Shown in pieces: positions 9,001 through 16,080 of a DNA stretch of 64,000 bases (positions within the stretch are counted from its first letter, which is position 1; every line of letters begins with the position of its first letter). The notes under the pieces were generated by a model. It saw only the letters and a list, made by a program, of their open reading frames with translations, was not told the origin of the DNA and made no database searches. The stretch is taken from the NCBI RefSeq assembly GCF_003003035.1, contig NZ_PVTS01000005.1, positions 1-64,000 on the forward strand, written 5' to 3'. This stretch comes from Marinilabilia salmonicolor. Lineage in GTDB: Bacteria; Bacteroidota; Bacteroidia; Bacteroidales; Marinilabiliaceae. A program made the position numbers and the translations under genes.

Positions 9001-11512
9001 CGAAGCAGATGCAGGAGGTAATTTTGCTTCCTGTGAAAATTCTGTTACTCTGAGTGCTAATACCCCGGTTGTGGGCAATGGTACCTGGACCGTACGAAAT
9101 GGAAGTGGCGATTTTGTGGATGCCAACAATCCCAATACTCAGGTAAACGGATTGAATTTTGGTGCCAATGTCTTCCGGTGGACCATCGTTAATGAGGGTT
9201 GTTCTTCGATTGATGATGTGCAGGTTGATTACAATACCATTGAACCTGAAGTTGGTGATGATCGCACCGTTTGTTCCGATACAGAAGTGCTGCAAGCTGC
9301 CAATCCTTCACCCGGCACAGGTACCTGGACCGTTGCCGGTGGCACCAGTCAGGCAACCTTTGATAATATCAATGATCCCGGAACCACTGTACGTAATTTG
9401 AGAAAAGGTGTAAACCGATTGAAGTGGACCGTTAGTTACAAAGGTTGTCAAACCACCAAAGAGGTGAGTATTACCAATGCTTCCCCCAGTACTGCTTATG
9501 CGGGAAATACCCAGCGTAAGTGTGCTGATGCAACTGTTTTGGATGCGCTGCAACCGGAAATCGGAACCGGACGTTGGGAGATCATCTCTGGCTCTGCAAC
9601 CATTTCGGATGCCGATATTAATAATCCGAAGGCTTCTGTAACCAATATTGCCAAAGGCGAGAATGTATTCCGTTGGATTGTGGAAAATGATATTTGCCGC
9701 AGTGAGGACGACGTACTTATTGTGAACAACCTTCCATCTACGCCTTTTGCGGGTAGTGACCTCACCGTATGTGAACCCAACCATGACCTGATGGCTTCAA
9801 CTCCTGAATATGGAGAAGGTTTCTGGTCCATCGTTGAGGGTGGAGGTAATATCTCTGATGTCACAGACCCCAGAGCAAAAATAAATAATCTGGCACAGGG
9901 AAGAAATGTTTTGAAGTGGACGGTTTCTCAGGGACAATGTACCCTGTCTGATGAAATTGAGATTACCAACAATACGGCTACTAATGCCAATGCAGGACCT
10001 GATGTGGCCGACTGTAAAGACTGGTCCCAACTGGATGCCAACCCACCGCTGCAGGGAGTGGGAGAGTGGTACATCGTTTCAGGAAATGGAGTTTTCGATA
10101 ATACTGCTGATGAGAGTACCGTTATCCGTGACCTTGGCTTTGGGGAGAATATCCTTATGTGGGAAATCTGGAATGGCTCAGGTGAAGATCAGTGTTTTTC
10201 CAGAGATACGGTTGTTATATTTAATAAGGTGCCAGAGCAGAGTGATGCCGGAAATGATAAGGAATTCTGTGACAATTATACTACATTGAATGCCAACCTG
10301 CCGCCCGACGGTGCCATCGGAACCTGGACCGTGGTAAGTGGTGCAGGAGATTTTGAATCGCCAAATTCCAATAATTCCATAGTGCGGAATATTGGTTTCG
10401 GAAACAATGTCTATAAATGGACCATCTCTTACGATGATTGTGTAACAGAAAGTACCGTGACCATCAAGAGCAACAAAACGGATGCTTATGCGGGTGAAGA
10501 TGTGGTGGTTTATGAGCCTGAGGCTATGTTGAATGCCAATAATGTGGGAGATTTGAATGCCCGCTGGAATATTGTTGGAGGTACCGGTGAGTTTGAGGAT
10601 CCTGCATTCTTCAACACTATGGTGACCGGTTTGAGTGAAGGCATAAATACCTATCGTTGGGTGATTGACGTGGAAGGATGTACCTCTTATGATGATGTGA
10701 GCGTGGAGTACCGTCCTGTGCCTGATGCCGGCTTCATTACCGATGTGGATGAAGGCTGCTGGCCTCTGGAGGTACTGTTTACCAATTATTCTGTTGGTGT
10801 TCAGAACCGCGATTACCACTGGGACTTCGGAGATGGCAATTCTTCCGGAGATCAGAATCCTCTGCATACCTTTGAGGATCCGGGAAATTATTCCGTTACC
10901 TTAACAGTTCCCGGACCGGATGGAATTGAGGGACGTTACCAAAAAATTATTCGTGTTTATGATCATCCGCAGGCTGCTTTTAGTGTAATGCCTGAAGTGG
11001 TTTATGTTCCGGGAGATGAGGTTCGCTTTTTCGACCTCTCTGTAGATGCGGCAGATTATTTGTGGGATTTTGGAGACGGAAACAGCTCAACTGAGGCTCA
11101 TCCGGTTCACGAATATACTGAAGGTGGGCTTTATGATGTTATGCTTCATGTGACCAATGAATTCGGGTGTGAGGACAGTACTGTCATAGAGGGTGCCGTT
11201 ACTGCCATTTCCAAAGGGTTTATTAAGTTCCCTAATGCCTTCAGGCCACGACCCGATGGAGGAAGTTCGCATCAGTCCAGTGAAACAAATATCCTCTTCC
11301 GACCCGTATATAGAGATGTGGATACCTATCAGATACAGATTTACAATCGCTGGGGACAGTTGATTTATGAATCCACAGATATCGATGAGGGATGGAATGG
11401 GCTTTACAAAGGGCAATTGGCACCACAGGCGGTCTATGTATGGAGAGTTAGTGGTACCTTCGTAAACGGGGAGGAATTCCGTGAAACCGGCAGCGTCCTG
11501 TTGGTAAGATAA
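38..11512 (+). CDS. Giant SprB-like T9SS surface adhesin, 5' end incomplete
   Basis: Very large repetitive cell-surface protein, expected to be exported by the type IX secretion system and to act in gliding or adhesion. Residues 1-1515 hold 17 SprB-type repeats (core CNGxxDGxIxxxxxGG, ending in VTDxxGC). About 1515-1805 is an Ig-like region and 1807-1984 holds two PKD-like domains. Residues 1985-3558 hold 19 copies of a second repeat of about 82 residues (AGxD..C...L.AN.P..GxW....GxGxFxDP..NL..GxNxFRWT...C...D.V.I.NN). Two PKD domains follow (about 3561-3722, both with WDFGDGNSS), then a gliding-associated type-B C-terminal domain (about 3726-3824, with YNRWGQLIYES). The TTG at 38 is only the first available start after an in-frame stop at 29-31. 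It falls inside a repeat and gives no signal peptide, so the true N-terminus is missing, by window or contig edge or by mutation. The sprF-type gene follows 69 bp downstream, matching the known sprB-sprF pairing. Confidence 0.9.
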   Translation: MTKVGVWIMPGKMSLLGWIPCNGAGNGVIELRATGGNDANYTFSLVRQPSTTITNGSISGNIARYENLVSGFYTARVEDANGVVESIAGIDLTGPDPLVLTVNEVRDAECPGAANGFISFDISGGDISLGDYAYSIIPQSGSIITGTTNGPGSNNTLSAGDYLLQVTDGTGVCTISESFTIGEPDPIVISGTVSQISCNGADDGEIFFNISGGHGPYTSYTYEWYEASTPATPFATISDGSTSIDGLAPGSYYVVATEIAPTGCSKQSETFLIEEPDPLSVTATPQDITTCNGDNSGSIEVNVTGGTPPYIVDYGVGTVSGGGPIFTINDLAANTYTITVYDDHNCEAPAVTAVINEPAAPLSINNITSDIACDGSIAGNETSGTVSFDISGGVPDGAGDFSYHVRLLNTNTSVIQTQTVDGTSTVNFTGLIAGNYEIRVRDNNADASTGCDNPIFETFTLEHIEISGNEVNATCSGIQDGEIINVQVTGASSNYTYAWTPAAAVGIDQNSLDQSGLAPGTYTLTVTDPDRGSCTISKDFTVENDNVLNISASVRDISCAGGTDGAIRNVQVTGASDPSQPLKYVWQGPGIGTITMMSDEFGFDPNLYDLEPGSYTLSVTDGNSCDVTKVFIIDEPNPITFDLTTSLDNCSPYNRSITINNLDSSDGTGDPANFTYVWNGPGSFAIAGDEQSISNIKKAGTYTVRIIDEAGCSQEESITVFGDISVEEDLTHVRCNGGTDGSIVLTITGGSGNYTYSWVDAGGNPTANPNVKNQNGLTAGTYTVTISDNHADQDCGGGTNPYSVTKNYTITQPAAIDVDYEKIDVSCNGNADGQITMDVTGGSGSYEYAWTPASALGIVPGLRKQVGLEGGIYGVTVTDALTGCEQNTTIEIIEPAVLDFNVTSTDTQCNGTNSITLDETSATGGFGPYEFSATGPGVPSGWTESDDFVDVQGGEYNFTLTDLGSPGNCSVTKTVVLAKPISITPVVTAETCPDSNNGAIELEVEGGRSPFTFSWIDENGDPTVSPNNKNQAGLSGGQYTVTYSDDRTCGGTLTVEVPITNDIELNPSITPIVCFGEETGAISINPTGGSGNYSFAWRGPDGFSSTDEDIENLAGGTYEVEVVDLELQHYGATCTFTESFVVSQPTGPIEVTDVVTTDVKCYGSATGSIEVTVAGGMGFYTYAWSGPGDLSSQTTNQLTNVGAGAYNLKVTDAVTGCVANFGPYTIRQPAQPLNIELDEVLHVTVPSGSNGAIQVNVTGGTGSYSYDWTESTGTVTSFDDSNRNEGLPAGTYTIEVEDDNGCTDDITVEVTEPGSALAISETHKDVRPCFGNNNGEIRIQASGGTPDMASGSATYHIVVTRGADEIYNGDDDFIERKNLIPGSYHIEVTDANGVTETTDVTIAEPPVINIAVDDITPVTCVGGNDGSIEVTVSGGTPLDNAGTFEYQMELIGPAGTSGKITTTGNHTFNTLIAGNYTLRVWDDSNEDGIYSNGTAEDDCYQTISMTVPQPHVVASIEVVPGYETLCRGESPELLLTIANWDFTSQPDLDITLNDGSEVTVPESPFQFTPTTAPSAGVVGYEVTSVVETGTTCSKGVGNGVATVTIHETPTATIYGDGRLCPGESRNIGVSLTGAAPWTIVYTDGTNNYTETGITSSTKVIEVSPVETTTYTLVSVTDSHCTGTVSGDATVTVDPTTTVELIAPTVPEICRGDASYIDIDFDPASSGPWEVTYQEDDLSGTPVNHTITVESSDLTTVAGNFYYRLNVSPLVTTEYSLVSVTDTYSGANSCPATLTGLPVTITVNEVPEAAGDIAGPSEVCQVDTATYSVPVITDADSYTWKVPASVGSIISGAGTREIQVEFDASSASGYITVQGTNGCGNGPLNRLYVNVRPAPTVGAITGPSDLCQSAKGVRYSVTPIDVVEGFQWTVPEGLTIVSGQNSASIIVDVDDATTATAGQITATPFNSCGMSTNVATYAVTVNANPDADAGSDRMICGPEIAGPGLDGNTPGGTETGKWTIVSGYANINNVNAANTTLTNISSGDLVLEWKVTDNGTQCYSTDQVVIRNNKLNVEADVDKSLTCDGSTDIYGTVLPDNTSGNWSIEPGDGSGIFVDATEAGTTVYDLAPGENTLRWTITQNGCESFAEVVVVNDQAHQAEIDGDEIRQLCGDEISLTANDPALGTYQTGKWTVIKGRANFDDATSHNVSVTNLSMGENVLRWTITKNGNCTTFDEIRIYNNQLEVDAGDGFTTCSNSVVLNGTVPPAGASGQWTAVGAADGNAIFADGNAWNTQVDNLVNGNNTFRWTISLNGCDTPDEVTIESYAATPADVGTTQTICGTTTTLTGNQEESYESGRWSIVKGSGSFDDPTFYNTDVTGVGYGENIYRWTIKNQNCSSSAELTVINNQVEAFAGKDTVTCEQTINLAAIPAPAGYVGYWSVEPGMGSVTWEDPNTHANARVKLGYGTNQLRWTVEHIGSGCTSSDLVTIQVNAIEVVEAGGDQTLEGGDGSTNLQATKAPDGGDGYWTIISGGGNIDDPTSPTTEVTELEMGPNVFMWTVTLGDCSRSDQVTITNGDVIQAETIPDFITCVSDVQLGANDPGNAIGRWTRGSYGSGEIVDDDNPNTMVRNLGPGDNEFVWTISYGPGTTSTSDVIVVTNNKPDEARPKDGGVTCDDTFLLEGNEPDPGMGTVSWSIVSGGGDIADPTAVITEVTNLMQGENRFVYSIKKGVDKVCYSTDTITVINGTPTTPYAGDDKTLCTDSVLLEPNVPNHGTGEWRILEGGAEFDGNMARRITPGVNRFLWVISTDNCSLQDTVTITNNEPSVANAGDDRPVCENTVVLSGSLPTRHTGEWTRISGSGEIQNPTEPDAEVTNLGQGENKFRWTITNGQCSDWDDVIIRNDFKEAKILYLNPEPICVDTVALRANNPAPGVGTWGVIGGSGSASFDNPSNPNTTVRDLAQGENILTWTVTNGHCTDVATVTIVNNMPTEADAGGNFASCENSVTLSANTPVVGNGTWTVRNGSGDFVDANNPNTQVNGLNFGANVFRWTIVNEGCSSIDDVQVDYNTIEPEVGDDRTVCSDTEVLQAANPSPGTGTWTVAGGTSQATFDNINDPGTTVRNLRKGVNRLKWTVSYKGCQTTKEVSITNASPSTAYAGNTQRKCADATVLDALQPEIGTGRWEIISGSATISDADINNPKASVTNIAKGENVFRWIVENDICRSEDDVLIVNNLPSTPFAGSDLTVCEPNHDLMASTPEYGEGFWSIVEGGGNISDVTDPRAKINNLAQGRNVLKWTVSQGQCTLSDEIEITNNTATNANAGPDVADCKDWSQLDANPPLQGVGEWYIVSGNGVFDNTADESTVIRDLGFGENILMWEIWNGSGEDQCFSRDTVVIFNKVPEQSDAGNDKEFCDNYTTLNANLPPDGAIGTWTVVSGAGDFESPNSNNSIVRNIGFGNNVYKWTISYDDCVTESTVTIKSNKTDAYAGEDVVVYEPEAMLNANNVGDLNARWNIVGGTGEFEDPAFFNTMVTGLSEGINTYRWVIDVEGCTSYDDVSVEYRPVPDAGFITDVDEGCWPLEVLFTNYSVGVQNRDYHWDFGDGNSSGDQNPLHTFEDPGNYSVTLTVPGPDGIEGRYQKIIRVYDHPQAAFSVMPEVVYVPGDEVRFFDLSVDAADYLWDFGDGNSSTEAHPVHEYTEGGLYDVMLHVTNEFGCEDSTVIEGAVTAISKGFIKFPNAFRPRPDGGSSHQSSETNILFRPVYRDVDTYQIQIYNRWGQLIYESTDIDEGWNGLYKGQLAPQAVYVWRVSGTFVNGEEFRETGSVLLVR

Positions 11513-11584
11513 AATTGGTAATTGATCATTGGTAATTGGTAATTGATCATTGATCATTGATAGTTGGTAATTGATAGTTGAATG
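11501..11584. repeat. Heptamer array filling the sprB-like/sprF-like gap
   Basis: From 11515 to 11584 the sequence is ten consecutive 7-bp units of the form TTGNNNN (TTGGTAA, TTGATCA, TTGATAG and finally TTGAATG). The same phase begins in the coding end at 11501 (TTGGTAA, then GATAAAA). The array thus spans from the last codons of the adhesin to the ATG of the next gene, which sits inside the tenth unit. Confidence 0.9.
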
Positions 11585-12646
11585 AACAGAGGTTTTAAAT
11601 ATATTGTCTATTTGGGTTGCTTTCTGCTGATTTTCAGTGGGGAAATAAATGCGCAGGATCCTACTTTTTCGCAGGTCTATGCCAATCCGGTCTATCTGAG
11701 CCCTTCGTTTACCGGGCTTACCAATGGCAGCCGGGTGTCATTGGCATACAGGGATCAGTGGCCCGGTATTCCCAATACTTACCGGACACTCTCTTTTGCT
11801 GCCGATCATTTCTTTGAAAATTACAACAGCGGACTCGGCCTTGTTTTTGTGCGGGATGATCAGGGAAGCGGCCAGTTGATAACCCAGAATATTGGGTTGG
11901 TATATGCTTATGAGTTTCCCATTACCAGAGAAATTTATGCCCGCCCGGGACTGAATTTTAAATACTTTGAAAGAAAAATTGACCCTACTTCCCTGCTCTG
12001 GGGGGATCAGATCGGGCCAGAGGGAGACATCCTGGCCAGTGCACTGGGTGACTTTGAAGCCGAAAGTTACCGAAAAATCGATGCTTCAGCATCAGCTATG
12101 ATCTATAGTGATGATTTCTGGGTGGGGACAGTTGTTGATCATTTGGTAAAAAGTGACATTGGTTTCACCGACGTGGAATCATCTCTTCCCATTCGCACCA
12201 CTCTTTATGGCGGAGGAAAATACCGTTTCCGTCCACGTACCCGAAATCAGGATGAGGTGGCAGGAACGCTGGCTTTTATGTACCGCAAGCAGCAGGATTT
12301 TCAACAGCTGGATTTGGGAACTTACTGGTACATCAACCCATTTGAACTGGGGTTGTGGTATCGGGGTATTCCGGTCATGGAAAGTGAAGGCCTGACCAAT
12401 AATGATGCACTGATCTTTATTTTAGGTTTTAACATCGGGCAGGTGAGGCTTGCCTACAGTTATGACATGACTCTTTCCAATCTGGCAGGATACAGTGGTG
12501 GAGCCAATGAATTTTCGCTTGTTTGGCGCTTCTCCACATCAGGATTTAATGATTCACCCAGAGGAGCCATCCCTTGCACAGAGCCCGGAAATGACTGGTT
12601 GCGGAATAAGTCGAATTACAGAAGAGGTAGAAGGTCCATTTTTTAG
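11582..12646 (+). CDS. PorP/SprF family T9SS outer-membrane protein
   Basis: A 354-residue outer-membrane beta-barrel protein of the PorP/SprF family, which partners large type-B-CTD substrates such as SprB during T9SS secretion and anchoring. The N-terminus is a signal peptide (hydrophobic stretch at residues 8-20, cleavage likely after INAQ). The mature start QDPTFSQVYANPVYLSPSF is the family signature, and YRDQWPGIPNTYRT near residue 56 is also typical. It directly follows the SprB-like gene on the same strand with only a heptamer array between them, so co-transcription and a dedicated substrate-partner relationship are likely. It could be called SprF by context, but PorP/SprF paralogues are numerous and I cannot assign which one. 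Confidence 0.88.
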   Translation: MNRGFKYIVYLGCFLLIFSGEINAQDPTFSQVYANPVYLSPSFTGLTNGSRVSLAYRDQWPGIPNTYRTLSFAADHFFENYNSGLGLVFVRDDQGSGQLITQNIGLVYAYEFPITREIYARPGLNFKYFERKIDPTSLLWGDQIGPEGDILASALGDFEAESYRKIDASASAMIYSDDFWVGTVVDHLVKSDIGFTDVESSLPIRTTLYGGGKYRFRPRTRNQDEVAGTLAFMYRKQQDFQQLDLGTYWYINPFELGLWYRGIPVMESEGLTNNDALIFILGFNIGQVRLAYSYDMTLSNLAGYSGGANEFSLVWRFSTSGFNDSPRGAIPCTEPGNDWLRNKSNYRRGRRSIF

Positions 12647-13091
12647 GAGAAAGGAGTTTGCAGGTAGAAGTTGAACAGGCAGAAGATTTGACTAGAAGCT
12701 AGAAGGTAGAAGCTGGAAGCTGGAAGCGTGTGCAGGCTGGAATTCCGAAATTCAAATTCACATGATGCGATTGGTTGTGTGGGGGGCCTTTATTATCTGT
12801 CACCCCTGCCGGGGCTCTTCTTTAATATTATTACATCCCTTTGCTACTATTGCTACCAAACTATCGCCTCCGGGGGCTAAGACAAATACATAGTTAATTT
12901 CGAATGCTCCCAGAAAGAATCTCTTTATCATGGGAGATGAACAAAACACATTTGGTTTTTCTGGATGAAATGGAAGAGCCCCGGATGGGGTGACAGGTTT
13001 TTTCTGCTTTAAATGAATGTTTTCGCGGGGTTACCGGATTTTTAGACGCACGAGCGTGCGTCCCTGCGGCATGGAATTCAACCCTCATCTC
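12647..13091. repeat. Gene-free interval with heptamer arrays and a family E repeat
   Basis: No convincing gene. Positions 12688-12727 hold GAAG recurring exactly every 7 bp (95, 102, 109, 116, 123). About 12798-12885 is a copy of an interspersed repeat (GTCACCCCTGCCGGGGCT ... CCTTTGCTAC ... CGGGGGCT) that recurs inverted at 50248-50328 and in part at 18272-18318. A short palindrome GACGCACGAGCGTGCGTC lies near 13044-13061. TCA recurs every 7 bp at 13078, 13085, 13092 and 13099, the third being the stop of the next gene. A 64-codon reading frame on the minus strand (12894-13088) lies wholly in this repeat and is probably spurious. Confidence 0.75.
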
Positions 13092-14390
13092 TCAACCCTC
13101 ATTCCCTGTGCCTTTCTCCATTTTTCTATACGCCGCTAACAATTCTTTTTCATCCAAAATCTCCGATAAATCTGTTTCGGTCATTTCAATTGCGGCAAAA
13201 GCAGCCTCAAAAAGGTCAGATTTGGCGTAGAAATGCTCATGAGCATAGTTGAGGTATCGAATGATCGTAAAGGCGTTAAAAGCGCCAAAAAAACGCTTTA
13301 AAAACGTTTTGCTGTTGCTGCTGTTTTGTTGGATGGTACGCAACTCTTTTTCAAAGTTGGTGTTGAGTAAAAAACTTCGAAGCGGACCAGTGAGTTGATA
13401 GGTCCAGTCCTCAAATTCTTCGGGAGGAAGCGTTTCCAGTTCCGGGGCAAGTGAAAAGAAGGTTTTGAGGTCATTAAAAGCCTGCGGATTATAAGTTGTT
13501 CCCTGTTTTTGGGTTCCTTTCAAATGATTTTTGACACTTGCCCCTGTGCCGAAAATGACTCTGTCCGAAGGTCTGGGAGAGGGGTAAACAGTTGTTGTAT
13601 TGAGTTCGCCAAATCCTCCCAGCGGTATGAGTTTCTGCAGCAGATAAAAATCTTCACCCGCTTGTTTTTTAGGCATTCCACCCACAAGTGCATAGTTGAT
13701 GGCCCGGAAGATCATGCAGGAACCCACGGTATGGAAGGCGTATGGAAATCCCGTTTGTTTCAGGGCGAGCAGATAATATCTGAGGTGTAATTCGTAAAGG
13801 GTGATGGCCTCATAAACTTCATCCGGATAACTTTTGCCCTCCAGAGGATGCTCGAAATAGATAGAGGCACCTGCATGATTGCTATTGGAAAACCACTCTT
13901 CAATTGCGGAAAAATAGTTGACGGCAACGGGACTGTCTGCATCCAGGCAGGCGATTACTCCATCGGGCTTTCCGATGCTGTAAAACCGTCTTGCTGCCTC
14001 ATCCAGGCCTGTCTTTCTGGCGAGTCCTGCACCAAAATGTTTTTTTCTGAGGTCGTAGGCCTCTAATGTGAAGAGATCCAGCCACTGTGGACAAGCTTCC
14101 GAATTTGCAAGTTCCCGGATTTGAGCAGCACATGCTTTTTGTTCGGAAATGATTTCCGGTTGCTCGTCTTCAGGTGTGTTTAAAACAACAATAACCTCCA
14201 CCCGAAAGGATGGAGGTTCACATGAAAACAATGATTTTAATGTGGAAAAGATGAGTTCATCCTCGCGATAGGCCGGAATAACTACAATTAGCCCGGTTTT
14301 GGCATCCGCAGGTGTATTTATGCGGTATGGAGGATTATGTTTTTCCAGATAATTCTTTAAAAGAATTGCCGGATCTTTTTTCCTGGTCAT
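13092..14390 (-). CDS. Family 2 glycosyltransferase
   Basis: A 432-residue GT-A fold glycosyltransferase. The nucleotide-sugar binding start VVIPAYREDE is near residue 32, the DxD-like metal motif CLDADSP near 148, and an acidic GEDFYLL motif typical of the GT2 acceptor side near 242. No membrane span is evident, so it is probably cytosolic or membrane-associated. It ends 18 bp after the OmpH-like gene, so the two likely form one transcript. The last codons and the TGA stop coincide with a 7-bp-periodic TCA array. Acceptor and product cannot be told from sequence. Confidence 0.8.
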   Translation of the reverse strand: MTRKKDPAILLKNYLEKHNPPYRINTPADAKTGLIVVIPAYREDELIFSTLKSLFSCEPPSFRVEVIVVLNTPEDEQPEIISEQKACAAQIRELANSEACPQWLDLFTLEAYDLRKKHFGAGLARKTGLDEAARRFYSIGKPDGVIACLDADSPVAVNYFSAIEEWFSNSNHAGASIYFEHPLEGKSYPDEVYEAITLYELHLRYYLLALKQTGFPYAFHTVGSCMIFRAINYALVGGMPKKQAGEDFYLLQKLIPLGGFGELNTTTVYPSPRPSDRVIFGTGASVKNHLKGTQKQGTTYNPQAFNDLKTFFSLAPELETLPPEEFEDWTYQLTGPLRSFLLNTNFEKELRTIQQNSSNSKTFLKRFFGAFNAFTIIRYLNYAHEHFYAKSDLFEAAFAAIEMTETDLSEILDEKELLAAYRKMEKGTGNEG

Positions 14391-14408
14391 AGTTGTGGTT
14401 GACCTGTT

Positions 14409-15020
14409 TTATTTCTCCTCTTTGGAACTTTCGTAACGTTTGTTAAGTTGCTCAACAACAGTATCAGTTATGTTTAATGCCTTGTTGGCAAAGAGAATAT
14501 TGTCCCCCATGGTATTGCTTAATACCAGTTTGTAGGGGTGTTTTTTTGTGTATTCCTCCAAAAATCCGGTAATGGTATCACGCAGCTCTCTGTTCATCTG
14601 GTTTTGCTGACGCATCAGGTTGTTGGACATTTGGTTGTTGAGTTCCTGAAGTTCCTGCTCCTTTTCGCGCAATCTTCTTTCCTCGTTTTGTGCTCTTTCC
14701 AGGCTTAGGAATCCGTTGTTTTGAACCTTACGCTGAAAAGATCTCATATCATCCTGAAAGACTCTCAAACGCTCGTTGAAATCAGCTCTTGATGATTCTT
14801 CTTCAGTTAAAAGTTCTTCGTTCAGGAAACGGGCATATTCATAGTTTATTAATAAAGAATCGGTATTGATATAGGCTATGGGATAGTCTTGTACCTCTTC
14901 TTTTGTAGTTTGCTGGTTCGCCTCTTCCTTTTTTTCTGAACCATCGGAGAGTACAATGATAAACAATGCAGCCACAGCCACAAGCAGTACTGCATTAAGA
15001 ACGAGTGATAAATTTTTCAT
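14409..15020 (-). CDS. OmpH/Skp family periplasmic chaperone
   Basis: A 203-residue protein with an N-terminal hydrophobic segment (residues 3-24, uncleaved anchor or signal) and a long charged coiled coil (about 60-155, rich in E, R, Q and N), then the closing part of the Skp fold with YKLVLSNTMGDNILFANKALNIT. Skp/OmpH proteins hold unfolded outer-membrane proteins in the periplasm. The YINTDSLL motif near residue 50 is typical of the Bacteroidota OmpH family. A TAnnTTTG box lies 39 bp upstream. It is the first gene of a pair with the glycosyltransferase. Confidence 0.85.
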   Translation of the reverse strand: MKNLSLVLNAVLLVAVAALFIIVLSDGSEKKEEANQQTTKEEVQDYPIAYINTDSLLINYEYARFLNEELLTEEESSRADFNERLRVFQDDMRSFQRKVQNNGFLSLERAQNEERRLREKEQELQELNNQMSNNLMRQQNQMNRELRDTITGFLEEYTKKHPYKLVLSNTMGDNILFANKALNITDTVVEQLNKRYESSKEEK

Positions 15021-15058
15021 ATCTCAGAAAATGATGTTTAATTTTTTATTGATGAGGA

Positions 15059-15066
15059 CAAATATA
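15059..15066 (-). promoter_or_regulatory. Bacteroidota -7 box of the ompH-like gene
   Basis: TATATTTG on the minus strand matches the Bacteroidota consensus TAnnTTTG, 39 bp before the ATG. No clear -33 element was seen. Confidence 0.5.
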
Positions 15067-15133
15067 ACTGTATTGTTAAAATATAAAAAAGTTCTTTGTT
15101 TATTTTCCATGGGAAACCGAATACGAATGATGA

Positions 15134-15454
15134 TCAGACAATTTTTCTGAAGCTGACATATCCGTCCAGAACAGCTGAGAGTGCAATGAAAATAATCCAG
15201 TAATCTTTTTTGAAATAGATGGCCCAAATGGCAGCGGCAAGAAATACCGCACTTAGCATTAGTATGCCGTTGATTCTTTTGCGGGGCGGGGCAGCAATAA
15301 TGAAATTATAGATTCTGATGCCTAAAACGGGAATCAGCCCGATGGCAAATACCCATACCGCAGCAGGCATCTCAATAATGTGCATTACAATTCCTGCAAG
15401 AATAAGTGCCATTCCGGCATAGTACAATCCGCTTAAAAAACGGTAAAATCCCAT
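15134..15454 (-). CDS. Small multi-pass membrane protein of unknown function
   Basis: 106 residues with four hydrophobic segments (about 8-25, 31-51, 63-79, 84-99) and a short basic loop APPRKRIN between the second and third. I do not recognise a characterised family. It starts 6 bp after the FtsB/DivIC-like gene, so the two are almost certainly co-transcribed. It may be a membrane accessory of that locus, but no function can be read from the sequence. Confidence 0.7.
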   Translation of the reverse strand: MGFYRFLSGLYYAGMALILAGIVMHIIEMPAAVWVFAIGLIPVLGIRIYNFIIAAPPRKRINGILMLSAVFLAAAIWAIYFKKDYWIIFIALSAVLDGYVSFRKIV

Positions 15455-15460
15455 AGTTTA

Positions 15461-15766
15461 CTACTTTTCGGTGACCACAAAAATATCTTCATCAGGCTTT
15501 TTCATGAGATATTGTTCGCGGGCAAATTTTTCCAGATTATCCGGATTGCTTTGTAATTCCTCTATTCTCCGGGTGTTGTCATTTATCTCATTTCGGTAGT
15601 GGATTTTCTGTTTCTCAAGCTCATCGATGCGGCCCGAGAGTTCATGACGTTCTACCAGATTATTCTGATCAAAAAAACCAACCCAGATGATAAAAGCCAG
15701 AAAGGTAATTACGTAACGGTTACGTAACAGGGGTAAGCTCAACCTTAATATGTCTTTGAGTCCCAT
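15461..15766 (-). CDS. FtsB/DivIC-family septum formation initiator
   Basis: A 101-residue bitopic protein: short cytoplasmic start, one membrane span (about 18-34, YVITFLAFIIWVGFFD), then a leucine/isoleucine/glutamate coiled coil (about 38-75) and the conserved end NPDNLEKFAREQYLMKKPDEDIFVV, which is the family signature. FtsB/DivIC joins FtsL and FtsQ/DivIB in the divisome. Length and layout are normal. A perfect TAnnTTTG box sits 25 bp upstream. Confidence 0.85.
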   Translation of the reverse strand: MGLKDILRLSLPLLRNRYVITFLAFIIWVGFFDQNNLVERHELSGRIDELEKQKIHYRNEINDNTRRIEELQSNPDNLEKFAREQYLMKKPDEDIFVVTEK

Positions 15767-15790
15767 TTTTCTGACGTTTTTGATTTCTCA

Positions 15791-15798
15791 CAAATGTA
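15791..15798 (-). promoter_or_regulatory. -7 box of the ftsB/divIC-like gene
   Basis: TACATTTG on the minus strand, a perfect TAnnTTTG match, 25 bp before the ATG. Confidence 0.5.
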
Positions 15799-16079
15799 AT
15801 TATTTCGACTGATTTTACAAGCCGGATTGGTTCATAAAACAGGTTGATATGTTATCCTGTAGAAATTTTACAGGGCTGAAAAGGTAGATTCTAAATATTC
15901 AAAATTTTGCTGCCAAAGTTAGTATGGTGTTTTTTTAGTAATTTCAGGAGAAGTTGATATTGTGAAGAGGGTATATTGATAATCAGGATAAAAATCATGA
16001 AAAATAATTCTAAAGATGAATTCCGCAAGTCCTTGGTAAATTAGAATGTTGATTATGATGGTGGGGTATATTTGGTATT
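15799..16079. other. AT-rich intergenic sequence, no gene seen
   Basis: I see no convincing reading frame, RNA gene or repeat between the FtsB-like promoter and the large inverted repeat that starts at about 16080. Confidence 0.5.
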
Positions 16080-16080
16080 A

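Noticed and set aside
10178-10867. 229-codon minus-strand frame inside the adhesin
   Set aside because: Repeat-derived shadow; the plus-strand frame is continuous with clear domains.
11515-11584. A CRISPR or VNTR coding repeat
   Set aside because: The units are 7 bp, degenerate and lie between a stop and a start codon; no coding phase fits.
12894-13088. 64-codon minus-strand frame
   Set aside because: Low-complexity repeat content, no recognisable domain, and overlap with a heptamer array.
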